DNA from: Buttiauxella agrestis ATCC 33320
GTDB taxonomy: Bacteria; Pseudomonadota; Gammaproteobacteria; Enterobacterales; Enterobacteriaceae
NCBI GenBank assembly: GCA_024169445.1
Contig: JALKFA010000001.1
Coordinates: 3,968,001 to 4,032,000 of the forward strand
Direction: 5' to 3'
Length of the DNA: 64,000 nt
A model generated the notes under the pieces. The model did not search any database. It saw nothing but the letters and a program-made list of their open reading frames with translations, and was not told the DNA's origin. Shown here piece after piece: positions 48,342 through 57,569 of the stretch (its first letter is position 1; each line of letters opens with the position of its first letter). The position numbers were made by a program, and so were the translations under genes.

Positions 48342-48357
48342 TGTGATGGAGATCACA
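48342..48357. promoter_or_regulatory. CRP site of flhDC
   Basis: TGTGATGGAGATCACA has both CRP half sites perfect (TGTGA-N6-TCACA). Confidence 0.93.
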
Positions 48358-48786
48358 TATATTTACTGTATGCATCCCACTAAAACATCAGTGAGACTTT
48401 CCATTTGAATGTTTTATAAACAAACTCGGTATATCCGTTACGTTTATCTGGAAAAACCTTATCTTCGCGCTAACAACCCTATGACTTACGAGCAATAACA
48501 CGGTCAGGAATTATCTTATCTGTGTGATTTATCTCGCATTTTCAATTAGACCAACGAATACACTAATAAAAATCCCACTTTCAGCATGTAACACCTTGTA
48601 AGACATTATTTTGCCTAAGAAAAAGAAGTCATTCGCTATAGAAATGGAGCGGCATAGTAACCAGAAAAAATAATACAAAAGTTTGATGGTAAAACGATCA
48701 ATTTATACTTCACATTCTCATTACAACTATTTTACATTAGCGTTATTTATGAATTTTCTTGAGCAGGCTCACAGTTCCTGTGGTTA

Positions 48787-48794
48787 CTATACTT
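48787..48794 (+). promoter_or_regulatory. Candidate sigma-S -10 element of uspC
   Basis: CTATACTT is the sigma-S-type extended -10. It predicts a start near 48801, about 60 bases before the uspC ATG. Good -35 spacing is not visible, as is common for sigma-S promoters. Confidence 0.45.
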
Positions 48795-48860
48795 GCGCAA
48801 TAACGTAGATTGATATAGGAAGATGTTAACCGTCTGGTTCTCAGGCAACAGGAGGTTGTA

Positions 48861-49286
48861 ATGAGTTACAAACATATACTGGTTGCTGTCGCTGTCAGTC
48901 CTGAAAGCCATTTGCTGGTCGCCCGGGCAGTTTCTATTGCCCGGCCAGTTAATGGTAAAATCACTTTAATTACACTCGCCTCGGAACCCGAACTCTATAA
49001 TCAATTCGCCGCGCCTATGCTTGAAAACTTACGGGAATTAATGCTTGAAGAGACGCAGATCTTTATTGATGAACTGCTCGAAAAAGCTAATTACCCCATT
49101 ACTAATACTGTTATTGCTACGGGCGAATTAAGTGAGCATATTCTGGCAATCTGCAATCAGGGATCGGTAGATTTAGTGATTTGCGGCAACCACAATCAAA
49201 CCTTTTTCAGCAAGATAATTTGCTCCGCGAAGGCGGTAGTCGAGTCAAGCAAGGTGGATGTGTTGTTGGTACCATTGGGCACTTAA
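48861..49286 (+). CDS. uspC: Universal stress protein UspC
   Basis: A 141-residue UspA-fold protein (E. coli UspC 142). Tyr-Lys-His-Ile-Leu-Val-Ala-Val-Ala-Val at the N-terminus, Ile-Ala-Thr-Gly-Glu-Leu-Ser-Glu-His-Ile and Asp-Leu-Val-Ile-Cys-Gly-Asn-His-Asn near the C-terminus match UspC. UspC is linked to stress survival and motility in E. coli. Start ATG follows an AGGAGG ribosome binding site. Three tandem 13-bp repeats begin at its stop codon. Confidence 0.93.
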   Translation: MSYKHILVAVAVSPESHLLVARAVSIARPVNGKITLITLASEPELYNQFAAPMLENLRELMLEETQIFIDELLEKANYPITNTVIATGELSEHILAICNQGSVDLVICGNHNQTFFSKIICSAKAVVESSKVDVLLVPLGT

Positions 49287-49322
49287 TGTTTATGGCTAAT
49301 GTTTATGGCTAATGTTTATGGC
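49284..49322 (+). repeat. Three tandem 13-bp repeats at the uspC stop
   Basis: TAATGTTTATGGC occurs three times without interruption. The first TAA is the uspC stop codon. Copy number may vary by slippage. Confidence 0.95.
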
Positions 49323-49655
49323 AGTCCGTGATTTTCCGTTCACCCGTTAATCTTCTTTCTCTTATAGCTCAATGAACGGTGAACGTATCAAGGGGTTAAC
49401 GCCAACCCCTTGATAATCCCGGCGTCCGGCAAATCAATCGCCGCAAGCGGTAAACCTCCAGTTTGCCTCCGTGTCAGGGTCGGTTGCGATTCGTTCCCGA
49501 CGATCGCGCCCTCCAGTCGTTCCCGACGACTGGACCCTGCCACCTGGAGCCAAAATGGAGGCGATTGAAGCCGGAACCAAAGGTCAACATCAGAGGATAA
49601 AGACCACACCGAACCGGTTTTGACCTTGTTCCCGGTATAAATTGCCCCAGAAATC
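49323..49655. other. Non-coding, structure-rich interval after uspC
   Basis: No supported gene. It contains an inverted repeat GTTCACC...GGTGAAC, the hairpin at 49387-49414, and a stretch where CGTTCCCGACGA occurs twice next to palindromic CCAGTCG/CGACTGG. A minus-strand frame that runs through it (49388-49756) overlaps otsA and shows no domain. It resembles a degenerate intergenic repeat. Confidence 0.5.
49387..49414 (+). terminator. Hairpin after uspC
   Basis: ATCAAGGGGTT and AACCCCTTGAT form a perfect 11-bp stem with a six-base loop. A U-run is lacking. It is the best terminator candidate for uspC. Confidence 0.5.
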
Positions 49656-49686
49656 GTAGGTCGGATAAGCGTGAGCGTCATCCGAC
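49656..49686. repeat. REP element downstream of otsA
   Basis: GTAGGTCGGATAAGCG and CGTCATCCGAC form a Y-type REP palindrome, about 20 bases past the otsA stop. Confidence 0.8.
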
Positions 49687-49706
49687 AAAACAAGTTGGCG
49701 CGGAAA

Positions 49707-51131
49707 TCACGCCAGCTTCGGAAACGTCGCCACCTTCTTATCCAAATTTGATTCATCGCAACGCTGCACGGCCTTCTTTAGGTCGTCAATAAACCTCTGT
49801 TGCCAGCGATGAATGTCATTCTTTTCAATCACCGCCATCATTTCACTGTGGCGTGATATTCGCTCAGCAAGCGGCATGGTTAATGCGCGATCCAGTGCCG
49901 CGGCAACATCATCGCGGTCATATGGATTAACAATGAGAGCGGACGATAATTCATTCGCCGCGCCAGCAAATTTCGACAGCACCAATACCCCTGGATTAGC
50001 CGGGTCTTGTGCCGCCACGTACTCTTTTGCCACCAGGTTCATGCCGTCACGCAGCGGCGTTACTAAACCGACATCGGCATGTCGGAACACTTTCATCACC
50101 AGTTTGCGGTCAAAGTGCTGGTTCAGATAATACAGCGGCGTCCAGCCCAGTTGCCCGTATTTACCATTAATGCGTCCTGCTTCCGTTTCCAGTTGATGAC
50201 GAATGTCCTGGTACGCCTGAACATCGCCGCGCGACGTCGGCGCAATTTGCGTATAACGAATTTTGCCGTGGTGCTGCGGGTAGTTTTCCAGCAAAGCTTC
50301 AAAAGCGAGGAAGCGTTCCGGCAGCCCTTTGGAGTAGTCCAGTCGCTCTACAGAGAAGATGTTTTTGATGCTCCCCAGTTCGGCTTTGAGCTGCGCGAGT
50401 TTTGGTGGCAGCGGCCCCTCGGCGCTCTTTTTGATCTCTTGCGGCTCAATGCCTATCGGGTAAACCTCGGTGCGGAAGCTATTGCCAAACGCTTGATGCT
50501 GGTTCTTACCTTTATTTTCCAGACGCGTCTGGGTGGCAACACAATCGAGGAAAGCCTGACGATCGTTTTCAGTCTGGAAGCCCAGCAAATCGTATTCACA
50601 CAACGCCTCAATCAGCTCGCCATGCGGCGGCAGCGCGTTGAATATTTCAGGGGTTGGGAATGGAATGTGTAAGAAGAAACCAATACGATGATCGAGCCCC
50701 TGTTTGCGGCATTCGGCGGCAAAAGGCAGCAAATGGTAGTCGTGCACCCACAGAATGTCGTCATTCTCCAGCAGCGGCTTGAGTTTGCTGGCCAACAGAG
50801 TATTGACCCGTTGATACCCTTCCCAGGCTTCTCGCTGGAAATCGACCAGATCCAAACGATAATGAAACGCTGGCCAAAGTACCGCATTCGAGAATTGTAG
50901 ATAATAGCTTTCGTAATCTTGTTGGCTCAGATTGAATGACGCCCAGGTAATGTTACCTCGTTTGGTCTTTTTTAAAGCAGCATCGGGGTCTCCCACTTCA
51001 CCGCTCCAGCCAAACCATAATCCACCCGCCGTTTTTAACGCGCCTAAAATTCCCACCGCCAGGCCACCGGCACTGGTTTTTTTATCGTCCGGCGGCGCAA
51101 TGCGATTAGAGACTACCACTAAGCGGCTCAT
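49707..51131 (-). CDS. otsA: Trehalose-6-phosphate synthase OtsA
   Basis: OtsA makes trehalose 6-phosphate from UDP-glucose and glucose 6-phosphate for osmoprotection. It has 474 residues (E. coli 474). N-terminal Ser-Arg-Leu-Val-Val-Val-Ser-Asn-Arg-Ile with Gly-Gly-Leu-Ala-Val-Gly is the G6P/UDP-glucose loop of GT20; Trp-Val-His-Asp-Tyr-His-Leu and Val-Glu-Arg-Leu-Asp-Tyr-Ser-Lys-Gly are catalytic-site segments. Its start overlaps the end of otsB by 26 bases. Confidence 0.97.
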   Translation of the reverse strand: MSRLVVVSNRIAPPDDKKTSAGGLAVGILGALKTAGGLWFGWSGEVGDPDAALKKTKRGNITWASFNLSQQDYESYYLQFSNAVLWPAFHYRLDLVDFQREAWEGYQRVNTLLASKLKPLLENDDILWVHDYHLLPFAAECRKQGLDHRIGFFLHIPFPTPEIFNALPPHGELIEALCEYDLLGFQTENDRQAFLDCVATQTRLENKGKNQHQAFGNSFRTEVYPIGIEPQEIKKSAEGPLPPKLAQLKAELGSIKNIFSVERLDYSKGLPERFLAFEALLENYPQHHGKIRYTQIAPTSRGDVQAYQDIRHQLETEAGRINGKYGQLGWTPLYYLNQHFDRKLVMKVFRHADVGLVTPLRDGMNLVAKEYVAAQDPANPGVLVLSKFAGAANELSSALIVNPYDRDDVAAALDRALTMPLAERISRHSEMMAVIEKNDIHRWQQRFIDDLKKAVQRCDESNLDKKVATFPKLA

Positions 51132-51909
51132 AATCTTCTCCCCGTAAAATGTCTGACTTTTGTTGTTCTATGTAATGCGTTAATTTTCCAAGCCAGTGAT
51201 AAACCATGCGCACATTTGCCAGTCGGTAATGGGCACTTGTCACGCCCGCACCGACTTTGATGGTCAGCCCGCCAAGGGCATTGACCTGTTTAAATCCCGC
51301 CTCGTCCGTAAGGTCGTCACCAATAAATATCGGGGTGCGCCCGGCAAAAGGCGCTTCCTGCATAAATGCGCGTATCGCGGCCCCTTTATCGATGCCCAGC
51401 GGTTTTAACTCCACCACACATTTCCCTGGCTGTAATGCCAGTTCGGGATAGCGTAACGTCATCGATTTCGCCAGTTCTAAAATGGCATCGGCGGCCTCCG
51501 GTGCGTGGCGATAATGCAGCGCAAAGGCCATGCCTTTGGCTTCAATCTCTGTGCCCGGAAACGGCAGGAGTGCTTCACTTAATTGCTGCTGGAGCGCGTT
51601 TACGACCGGCTCCGGTAGGGTCACAACGTGGGTTTTATCATTGATGTCACGGCGTTCAGCCCCATGCACGCCCGCAAGCGGGAAGTGAAAGGGTGTCGCG
51701 AGCCTATCGAGCTCGGACATTGAGCGCCCTGAAATCAATGCCAGTGCCCCGTTGCTCATCACGGACATTTTTTGCAGTAACGTGCGCACGGCGGCCGGAA
51801 TGTAGACTTGATCCGGGTGCGGTTTGATTTCTGCTAGCGTGCCATCGAGGTCAAAGAAAAAGGCAAGGTTTCCTGAAAGTAGAGGCGGTACAGATGAGAC
51901 TTCAGCCAC
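51106..51909 (-). CDS. otsB: Trehalose-6-phosphate phosphatase OtsB
   Basis: OtsB dephosphorylates trehalose 6-phosphate. It has 267 residues (E. coli 266). Phe-Phe-Asp-Leu-Asp-Gly-Thr-Leu is the HAD nucleophile motif, and Phe-Ile-Gly-Asp-Asp-Leu-Thr-Asp-Glu is the Mg-binding motif. It starts with GTG after a strong AAGGAGGA ribosome binding site. First gene of otsBA, osmotically and sigma-S induced in E. coli. Confidence 0.96.
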   Translation of the reverse strand: MAEVSSVPPLLSGNLAFFFDLDGTLAEIKPHPDQVYIPAAVRTLLQKMSVMSNGALALISGRSMSELDRLATPFHFPLAGVHGAERRDINDKTHVVTLPEPVVNALQQQLSEALLPFPGTEIEAKGMAFALHYRHAPEAADAILELAKSMTLRYPELALQPGKCVVELKPLGIDKGAAIRAFMQEAPFAGRTPIFIGDDLTDEAGFKQVNALGGLTIKVGAGVTSAHYRLANVRMVYHWLGKLTHYIEQQKSDILRGEDYEPLSGSL

Positions 51910-51924
51910 CAGCGGCTCCTCCTT

Positions 51925-51977
51925 ACATGGTTAATCTCGCCACCGTAACGGTAACGAGAGATGATGATTAGCCATGT
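51925..51977 (-). promoter_or_regulatory. Inverted repeat in the otsB leader
   Basis: ACATGG-T-TAATC and GATTA-G-CCATGT are complementary arms about 30 bases apart, with the gene-proximal arm ending next to the otsB ribosome binding site. The likely transcription start lies inside the distal arm, so an RNA stem would keep only part of the pairing. Confidence 0.4.
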
Positions 51978-51985
51978 AAGTATAG
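51978..51985 (-). promoter_or_regulatory. Sigma-S-type -10 of otsBA
   Basis: CTATACTTA on the minus strand matches the sigma-S extended -10 and lies about 70 bases before otsB. otsBA is sigma-S dependent in E. coli. Confidence 0.65.
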
Positions 51986-52021
51986 ACAGGGTGACGGGTG
52001 TCGCAATTTTCCAGGATAAAT

Positions 52022-52045
52022 CACCAGGCTGCATGCAGCCTGGTG
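52022..52045. terminator. Perfect 24-bp palindrome after the SdaC-like gene
   Basis: CACCAGGCTGCA and TGCAGCCTGGTG are complementary and adjacent, 17 bases past the stop of the minus-strand transporter gene. A terminator-like hairpin without a long U-run. Confidence 0.65.
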
Positions 52046-52062
52046 TCATGGTATGGCAGAGA

Positions 52063-53328
52063 TTAGAAGAAGCTGGCGATCAGGCCTGAAATAGCCACCA
52101 GCCCCATGACCGTAACGAACACATTGCTCGCTTTGCCACGGAATTTCGCCAGTGCCGGCACTTTGTGGATAGCGTACATCGGCATGATAAACAGGATCAT
52201 CGCGATGATTGGGCCGCCCAACGATTCAATCATGCCAAGGATGCTTGGGTTCAGTGTTGCCACCAGCCACAGGCTCAGCAGGAAGAACAGCGCAATCGCT
52301 TTATTCAGTTTGCGGTCATCAAAACGCTTGCCGTTGTGGCGAGCAATTTTCTTAACCAGACCATGCAGACCTTCACGCGCGCCCAGGTAGTGACCGAAGA
52401 AGGAACTGGAAATCGCCAGAATTGCCACCAGTGGGCCAAAGATGGAGATTAACGGGTTATCGAATTTGTTCGCCAGGAAGCTCAGCATCGAAATATTTTG
52501 CTGTTTTGCTGCCAGCAAATCCGCAGGCGTCACGCTCAGAACACAGCTAAAGACGAACAACATGACAAATGCCAGCAGGATCGTCGAGGTTTTACGCAAT
52601 GTCTGGCTGGATTTTTCATCCGCGTGATTGCCATATTCACGGCGCTGTGACAGCGCAAACGAGGAGATAGCCGGAGAGTGGTTGAAAGCAAATACCAGCA
52701 CCGGAATGGTCAGCCACATGGTGCTGGTGAAATCGATAGCACTTGGCATCTGCGACAGCGCAGCAGTATTCCAGTGCGGAATCAAATAGAGTGAGAGGAA
52801 CAGTAAAATACCCACTAACGGGTAAACCATCAGTTCGGTGATTTTCAGCATCACACGTTCGCTGGTCAACATTACCGCCATCAGCGCGACAATCAGCACA
52901 ATCGACAAAATAGCTCGCGGTGGAGACGCCATTCCCAATTGGTTAACCATCAGAGAATCAATGGTATTGGTGATGCCCACGCCGTAGATCAGCAGAATTG
53001 GGTAGATGGCGAAGAAATAGAGCAGTGTAATTAAGATGCCCGCTTTAGCGCCGAAATGCTCTTCCACCACTTCGGTGATGTCGCTGCCAGGGTTACGTGA
53101 GGATAAAACAAACCGTGCAAGGCCACGGTGTGCAAGCCAGGTCATCGGCCCAACAATCACCGCGAGGGCGACTAGAGGCCAAAATCCGCCCATTCCGGCG
53201 TTGATTGGCAAGAACAACACCCCTGCCCCGACGGCGGTTCCGAACAGACTTAATACCCAAGTGGTATCAAACTTACGATTTTCAGGAACACGTACTTTAC
53301 TGCTGGTGTAGTTTACATCACTGCTCAT
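52063..53328 (-). CDS. SdaC/TdcC-type serine/threonine:H+ symporter
   Basis: A 421-residue polytopic transporter of the HAAAP family, very similar in layout to E. coli SdaC: [16 protein letters not shown] in TM1, Thr-Glu-Val-Val-Glu-Glu-His-Phe-Gly, [12 protein letters not shown] and [11 protein letters not shown]. Substrate is probably L-serine or a related amino acid. No deaminase gene is adjacent, so it is not the sdaCB locus. It lies between otsBA and araFGH as a single gene. Confidence 0.85.
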   Translation of the reverse strand: MSSDVNYTSSKVRVPENRKFDTTWVLSLFGTAVGAGVLFLPINAGMGGFWPLVALAVIVGPMTWLAHRGLARFVLSSRNPGSDITEVVEEHFGAKAGILITLLYFFAIYPILLIYGVGITNTIDSLMVNQLGMASPPRAILSIVLIVALMAVMLTSERVMLKITELMVYPLVGILLFLSLYLIPHWNTAALSQMPSAIDFTSTMWLTIPVLVFAFNHSPAISSFALSQRREYGNHADEKSSQTLRKTSTILLAFVMLFVFSCVLSVTPADLLAAKQQNISMLSFLANKFDNPLISIFGPLVAILAISSSFFGHYLGAREGLHGLVKKIARHNGKRFDDRKLNKAIALFFLLSLWLVATLNPSILGMIESLGGPIIAMILFIMPMYAIHKVPALAKFRGKASNVFVTVMGLVAISGLIASFF

Positions 53329-53468
53329 TGGCTCATCTCCTTGAGGCCGAATTTCAACGCCGCCAACTATACTTTAGCAGCGTGACTATTTCAGTGATTC
53401 ACCTCTTGGTTTGCATTAGTTTCTGGACGGAAATACTGATAAGTGAAGTGATGTCACATTAAAAAACT

Positions 53469-53495
53469 GGTGGATGTCGCTTACGCTAATCCACC
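53469..53495. repeat. REP element downstream of araH
   Basis: GGTGGAT and ATCCACC flank a GTCGCTTACGCTA core, a REP-type palindrome 28 bases past the araH stop. Confidence 0.75.
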
Positions 53496-53522
53496 GGATG
53501 ACTTTTCTGCGAGGCCGGGTAT

Positions 53523-54542
53523 TTATACCGTGCGTTTCGCTTTCTGTTTGTAACGGTCGAAGATAACCGCTGCTAACAGGATCAGACCGCGCACCACATA
53601 CTGCGAGAATGGTGAAATATTCAGTAAGTTCATGGCATTTTCTACGGTGCCGAGAATCAAGATACCGGCAATCACGTAGGAAATTTTGCCAATCCCCCCT
53701 TTCAGCGATACGCCACCCAATACGCAGGCAGAAATCACAATCAGTTCGTAGCCAATAGAGGTCATTGGCTGGCCGCTGGTCATACGCGAAGCCAGTATTA
53801 TCCCTGCAGCAGCCGAGACTAAGCCAGAAAGAATGAAGATAATGATTTTGGTGCGCACCACAGGAACACCTGCAAGACGCGCCGCTTCTTCATTACCGCC
53901 AATCGCCAGCGTGTTGCGGCCAAACGTGGTTTTATTGAGTAAGAAGCCAAAAATTATCAGGCAACCGACCGTCAGCCAGATTGGTGCAGGCAACCCCAAC
54001 CAGTTGGCATAACCCAGCGTAAAGAAGCGCTCATCTTCAATGCCGACCGCTTTACCATCAGAAATAATGTACGCAAGTCCGCGCACAATCTGCATGGTGG
54101 CAAGGGTGGTAATCAGGGCGTTGATTTTCAGTCTGGCGATGACAAAACCGTTAACCAGGCCGCTTAATACGCCCAGCAACAACCCAGCCGCCACGCCAAT
54201 CCACAGGCTTTCAGTCAGGTTGATGACCACCGCCGTGGTGACGCCCGCACAGGCAATCACTGACGCAACAGACAAGTCAAAATCACCAGATGCCAGGCAG
54301 AACAACATGCCACACGCCACCATTCCCGACATCGAAATGGCTAATCCCAACCCTTTCATGTTCACAAAAGAAGAGAAGTTTGGCACAAAGATGGCGCAGG
54401 CGATAAACAGCACCGCGAACACCACCAGCATGCCGTAGTTGTCCCAGATGCGCCCAAGACTTAATGACGACTTTTTCTTGCTATCGCCCGACGAAGCATT
54501 GGTTGATGATGCTTTCGTTGATGATGGAGTCAATGCAGACAT
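53523..54542 (-). CDS. araH: L-arabinose ABC transporter permease AraH
   Basis: The ATG at 54542 follows a GGAGAG ribosome binding site and gives 339 residues; an upstream in-frame start at 54560 overlaps araG. The first 30 residues are Ser/Thr-rich and longer than in E. coli (about 328-residue protein). The polytopic core Leu-Val-Val-Phe-Ala-Val-Leu-Phe-Ile-Ala-Cys-Ala and Cys-Leu-Ala-Ser-Gly-Asp-Phe-Asp-Leu-Ser-Val match AraH almost exactly. Permease of the AraFGH arabinose importer. Confidence 0.96.
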   Translation of the reverse strand: MSALTPSSTKASSTNASSGDSKKKSSLSLGRIWDNYGMLVVFAVLFIACAIFVPNFSSFVNMKGLGLAISMSGMVACGMLFCLASGDFDLSVASVIACAGVTTAVVINLTESLWIGVAAGLLLGVLSGLVNGFVIARLKINALITTLATMQIVRGLAYIISDGKAVGIEDERFFTLGYANWLGLPAPIWLTVGCLIIFGFLLNKTTFGRNTLAIGGNEEAARLAGVPVVRTKIIIFILSGLVSAAAGIILASRMTSGQPMTSIGYELIVISACVLGGVSLKGGIGKISYVIAGILILGTVENAMNLLNISPFSQYVVRGLILLAAVIFDRYKQKAKRTV

Positions 54543-54556
54543 TTTTCTCTCCTTAC

Positions 54557-56071
54557 TCATGCGGCTGACGCGCTGTTTTTTGGCATCGCCAGGCTTAATG
54601 CTTGCTGTTCATTGGCTTCGCCATGCAGCAGTTCACCGGCTATTTCCCCTTCGCGCATCACAATGATGCGGTCGGCAAGCCCTAACACTTCAGGCAAATC
54701 GCTGGAGGCAAACAGCACCGCCACACCTTGAGCCGCAAGCGCATAAATCACGTTGTAGATTTCGTGTTTTGCGCCGACGTCGATACCGCGTGTTGGCTCA
54801 TCTAGCAGAATCACTTTCATCTCTTCTGATAACCAGCGCCCTAAAATCGCTTTTTGTTGGTTACCACCAGAGAGATTCATGATCAGCTGTTCAGCCGATG
54901 GGGTTTTGATATTCAGGGAACGAATGTGAGAGGCGGCGTTGTCGGTTTCCCAACGGTTATTAATCAGGCAGCCTGCACTAATATGTTTGCGCCGCGCACT
55001 GATATTGATGTTGTCGCGCACCGAGTGCACCGGAATAATACCGTCCGCTTTACGGTCTTCCGGGCAGAGCATCATGCCCGCACGAATGGCATCCGCCGGT
55101 TTATTGATGTTGATAACTTCGCCATCAATCTGCACTTTGCCTTCCGTGATGCGCGTGCCGCCAAACATCCCTTTCATTAATTCGCTACGCCCGGCACCGA
55201 CCAGGCCAAATAGCCCAACGATTTCGCCGCTGCGTACTGAAAGCGAAATCGGCGTGCGCACACCTGGGGCTTTTACGCCCTCAAGCCGCAAACGCTCAGC
55301 CCCATGGTCGCGTGCTTGCCAGCCATAAATATCACCGAGGTCGCGCCCGACCATCGCCTGTACCAGCGAATCATGGTTGACCTGTTTCATGTCATCGAAG
55401 GTGCGCACGTAGCGACCATCTTTGAACACGGTAATCGCATCGCTGAGGGCGAAAATCTCTTCCATACGATGCGAAACGTAAAGGATGACGCGGCCTTCAG
55501 CGCGTAATTCACGAATCACGCGGAACAAATTGTCGATTTCACGACGTGAAAGCGAACTGGTGGGTTCATCAAAAGCGATAACTTTTGCGTTACGCGCCAG
55601 CGCCTTGGCGATTTCCACCATCTGCCACTGGCCGATAGACAAATATTTGAGCGGCGTGCTCGGGTCAATATCCAGCCCCAGATGCTCAAGCTGTATTTTA
55701 GCTTCGTAATTGAGTAGCGAGCGGTTCACAAACCCTGCTTTATGCGGCAGTTGCCCAAGGTAAATATTCTCGGCAACCGACATTTCCGGCACCAGGTGGA
55801 GTTCCTGATAAATAATCGCGACACCGGCATTAAGTGCCGCAGGGGTATCAGCAAAGGTAACGGGTTCCCCACGCAGCACAATGCTGCCTTCAGTAGGCGC
55901 ATAGTTCCCGCTGAGGATTTTCAGCAGCGTTGATTTTCCTGCGCCATTCTCCCCCATTAGAGCGTGAACTTGCCCGGCATAGCAGTCGAAACTGATGTCC
56001 TGTAAGGCTTTCACGCCGGGGAAGGTTTTGCCTATACCACGAAAAGAGAGATACGGTGTCTGGTGTTGCAT
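54557..56071 (-). CDS. araG: L-arabinose ABC transporter ATPase AraG
   Basis: A 504-residue tandem ATPase (E. coli 504). First cassette: Gly-Glu-Asn-Gly-Ala-Gly-Lys-Ser-Thr (Walker A) and Leu-Ser-Ile-Gly-Gln-Trp signature. Second cassette: degenerate Walker A Gly-Leu-Val-Gly-Ala-Gly-Arg-Ser and Leu-Ser-Gly-Gly-Asn-Gln-Gln signature. Start ATG 56071 is the family start; the open frame upstream to 56176 runs through REP elements and is not coding. Confidence 0.97.
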   Translation of the reverse strand: MQHQTPYLSFRGIGKTFPGVKALQDISFDCYAGQVHALMGENGAGKSTLLKILSGNYAPTEGSIVLRGEPVTFADTPAALNAGVAIIYQELHLVPEMSVAENIYLGQLPHKAGFVNRSLLNYEAKIQLEHLGLDIDPSTPLKYLSIGQWQMVEIAKALARNAKVIAFDEPTSSLSRREIDNLFRVIRELRAEGRVILYVSHRMEEIFALSDAITVFKDGRYVRTFDDMKQVNHDSLVQAMVGRDLGDIYGWQARDHGAERLRLEGVKAPGVRTPISLSVRSGEIVGLFGLVGAGRSELMKGMFGGTRITEGKVQIDGEVININKPADAIRAGMMLCPEDRKADGIIPVHSVRDNINISARRKHISAGCLINNRWETDNAASHIRSLNIKTPSAEQLIMNLSGGNQQKAILGRWLSEEMKVILLDEPTRGIDVGAKHEIYNVIYALAAQGVAVLFASSDLPEVLGLADRIIVMREGEIAGELLHGEANEQQALSLAMPKNSASAA

Positions 56072-56084
56072 GACATACCCCAAT

Positions 56085-56115
56085 GTCGGATGACGCTTGT
56101 GCTTATCCGACCTAC
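56085..56115. repeat. REP element 1 between araF and araG
   Basis: GTCGGATGACGC and GCTTATCCGAC arms form a REP palindrome in the leader of araG. Confidence 0.8.
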
Positions 56116-56143
56116 AGTTGGTGTTGACGTTGGTGAGATTTGG

Positions 56144-56176
56144 GTAGGGTGGATGAGCGCAAGCACCATCCACCAC
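56144..56176. repeat. REP element 2 between araF and araG
   Basis: GTGGATGAGCGC and CACCATCCAC arms form a second REP palindrome just after the araF stop. Such intergenic hairpins commonly stabilise the upstream mRNA, fitting the need for more binding protein than ATPase. Confidence 0.75.
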
Positions 56177-56181
56177 AAACT

Positions 56182-57171
56182 TTACTTACCGCCGAGACCT
56201 TTTTTCGCCAGTTCTTCTTTAAAGTTTTCGCGCGTGATCAGCACCACGTCAGTCACTTCGGTGAACTTCGGTGGTTCAGCCCCTTTAGTGACCCAGTTGT
56301 AGAGCATTTCGCTACTCTTATAACCGTGAACGTCCGGGCTTGGCAGCAGTGAACCATAGAAGCCGGTAGCCTGCGCCTTCGACAGCTCGCTTATCGCATC
56401 CACCCCATTGATACCTACACCAATCACGTCTGGCGCTTTAAAGCCCTGGCCTTCGGTGGCGCGCACGCCGCCCAGCACGGTGTTGTCGTTCATGCCGACA
56501 ATCAGCCAGTGTTTCACTTCAGGGTGCTGAACCAGCATGGAGTTTGCGGCATCGAATGCCCCAGGGATGTCGTTAGATTTAGTTGGGACTTTGTAGATTT
56601 GTTTTTCCGGGAAACCGGCGGCTTTCAGAGCGTCCATCGAGCCAGAGGTACGACGGCGAGCGGTGTCGAGTTCATCTGCTGTAATCGCCATCACCGCCGA
56701 CTCTTTCACATCCCAGCCACGTTTCTGCATCTCTTTGTACAGCTCTTGCCCCTGGCGCTCGCCGATTTTGGTCGCTGCCATCATCACTAACGGCACGGTG
56801 TCCATCGGTGCGCCTTTGGCGGTGACAAACTGGTCATCCACGGCAATGACTTTCATGTCGTAGCTTTTCGCTTTTGCGACAATTGCTGAACCCAGTTTTG
56901 GATCTGGCGTACAGATAACAAAACCTTTCGCGCCGCTGGCGGCCAGGCTGTCGATAGCATTAAGGGTTTTTTCGCCGTCCGGAACCGCAATTTTAATCAC
57001 TTCAAAACCGAGATCTTTGCCGGCTTTATCGGCAAATTTCCATTCAGTCTGGAACCAGGGTTCTTCTGGTTGTTTCACCAGAAAACCGAGCTTCATGGTT
57101 TCAGCGATAGCGGATTGTGACATAACCGCCGCAATGCCGATGGCCGCTAGCGCCTTAGTAAATTTGTGCAT
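56182..57171 (-). CDS. araF: L-arabinose-binding protein AraF
   Basis: A 329-residue periplasmic binding protein (E. coli 329). The signal peptide ends at Ser-Gln-Ser-Ala-Ile-Ala before Glu-Thr-Met-Lys-Leu-Gly-Phe-Leu. Lys-Gln-Pro-Glu-Glu-Pro-Trp-Phe and Val-Gly-Met-Asn-Asp-Asn are arabinose-site segments. It delivers arabinose to AraGH and is the first, most strongly expressed gene of araFGH. Confidence 0.97.
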   Translation of the reverse strand: MHKFTKALAAIGIAAVMSQSAIAETMKLGFLVKQPEEPWFQTEWKFADKAGKDLGFEVIKIAVPDGEKTLNAIDSLAASGAKGFVICTPDPKLGSAIVAKAKSYDMKVIAVDDQFVTAKGAPMDTVPLVMMAATKIGERQGQELYKEMQKRGWDVKESAVMAITADELDTARRRTSGSMDALKAAGFPEKQIYKVPTKSNDIPGAFDAANSMLVQHPEVKHWLIVGMNDNTVLGGVRATEGQGFKAPDVIGVGINGVDAISELSKAQATGFYGSLLPSPDVHGYKSSEMLYNWVTKGAEPPKFTEVTDVVLITRENFKEELAKKGLGGK

Positions 57172-57569
57172 GGTAAACTCCCGCTCGATCTTATTTTATG
57201 TAGGGTAAGGTTTAGTTAAAACAAGCCATTAGCCGTTTCGACTTTTAGCTATTGGGCTTACGATAGTTGTAGCGGGAAATTAATCATCCATAGGAGAGCG
57301 CAATCACACGCCAGAAATACAGTAAAAGCGTACATACATTCAGCCATTAAAGGCATAAGAATGAGCAGATATGTATGATGAATTGAGAGGTAATTAGCTG
57401 AATTATCCATAAGTACAGCCAGCACATCCTTGCGGCTTTGTTGACTATCAGGCGGGAAAAGTATTGATCAGAAAATAAAATGTTTTAATAAAAAGCAATG
57501 CGGGAGTAATACGATTTTTTTGTTAATACGAATACTCAGGGGAATAAAATATTCCCTGAGTATTCACCA
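57172..57569. other. araF promoter region and pfpI downstream gap
   Basis: About 400 bases without a gene. Two minus-strand TATGGAT motifs (57286-57292 and 57405-57411) resemble the core of AraC half-sites and are the best candidates for arabinose control of araF. The left end near 57531-57564 holds a terminator hairpin. Confidence 0.5.
57531..57564 (-). terminator. Hairpin downstream of the PfpI-family gene
   Basis: AATACTCAGGGGAATA and TATTCCCTGAGTATT pair over about 15 bp with one bulge, five bases past the stop codon. No U-run. Confidence 0.6.

Larger units (their letters stand above)
48067..48860. other. Long regulatory region between flhD and uspC
   Basis: A divergent gap of nearly 800 bases without a gene. 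The flhD side carries a CRP site, a -35/-10 pair and an RcsAB box in the same arrangement as E. coli flhDC. The remainder is AT-rich and expected to hold distal flhDC control sites. The uspC promoter candidate lies at its right end. Confidence 0.8.

Noticed and set aside
49388-49756. 122-codon minus-strand frame after uspC
   Set aside because: Starts inside the 3' end of otsA in another frame, runs through a REP element and repeats; no domain.
56072-56176. 35-residue N-terminal extension of araG
   Set aside because: It is translation of two REP elements; the family start is at 56071.
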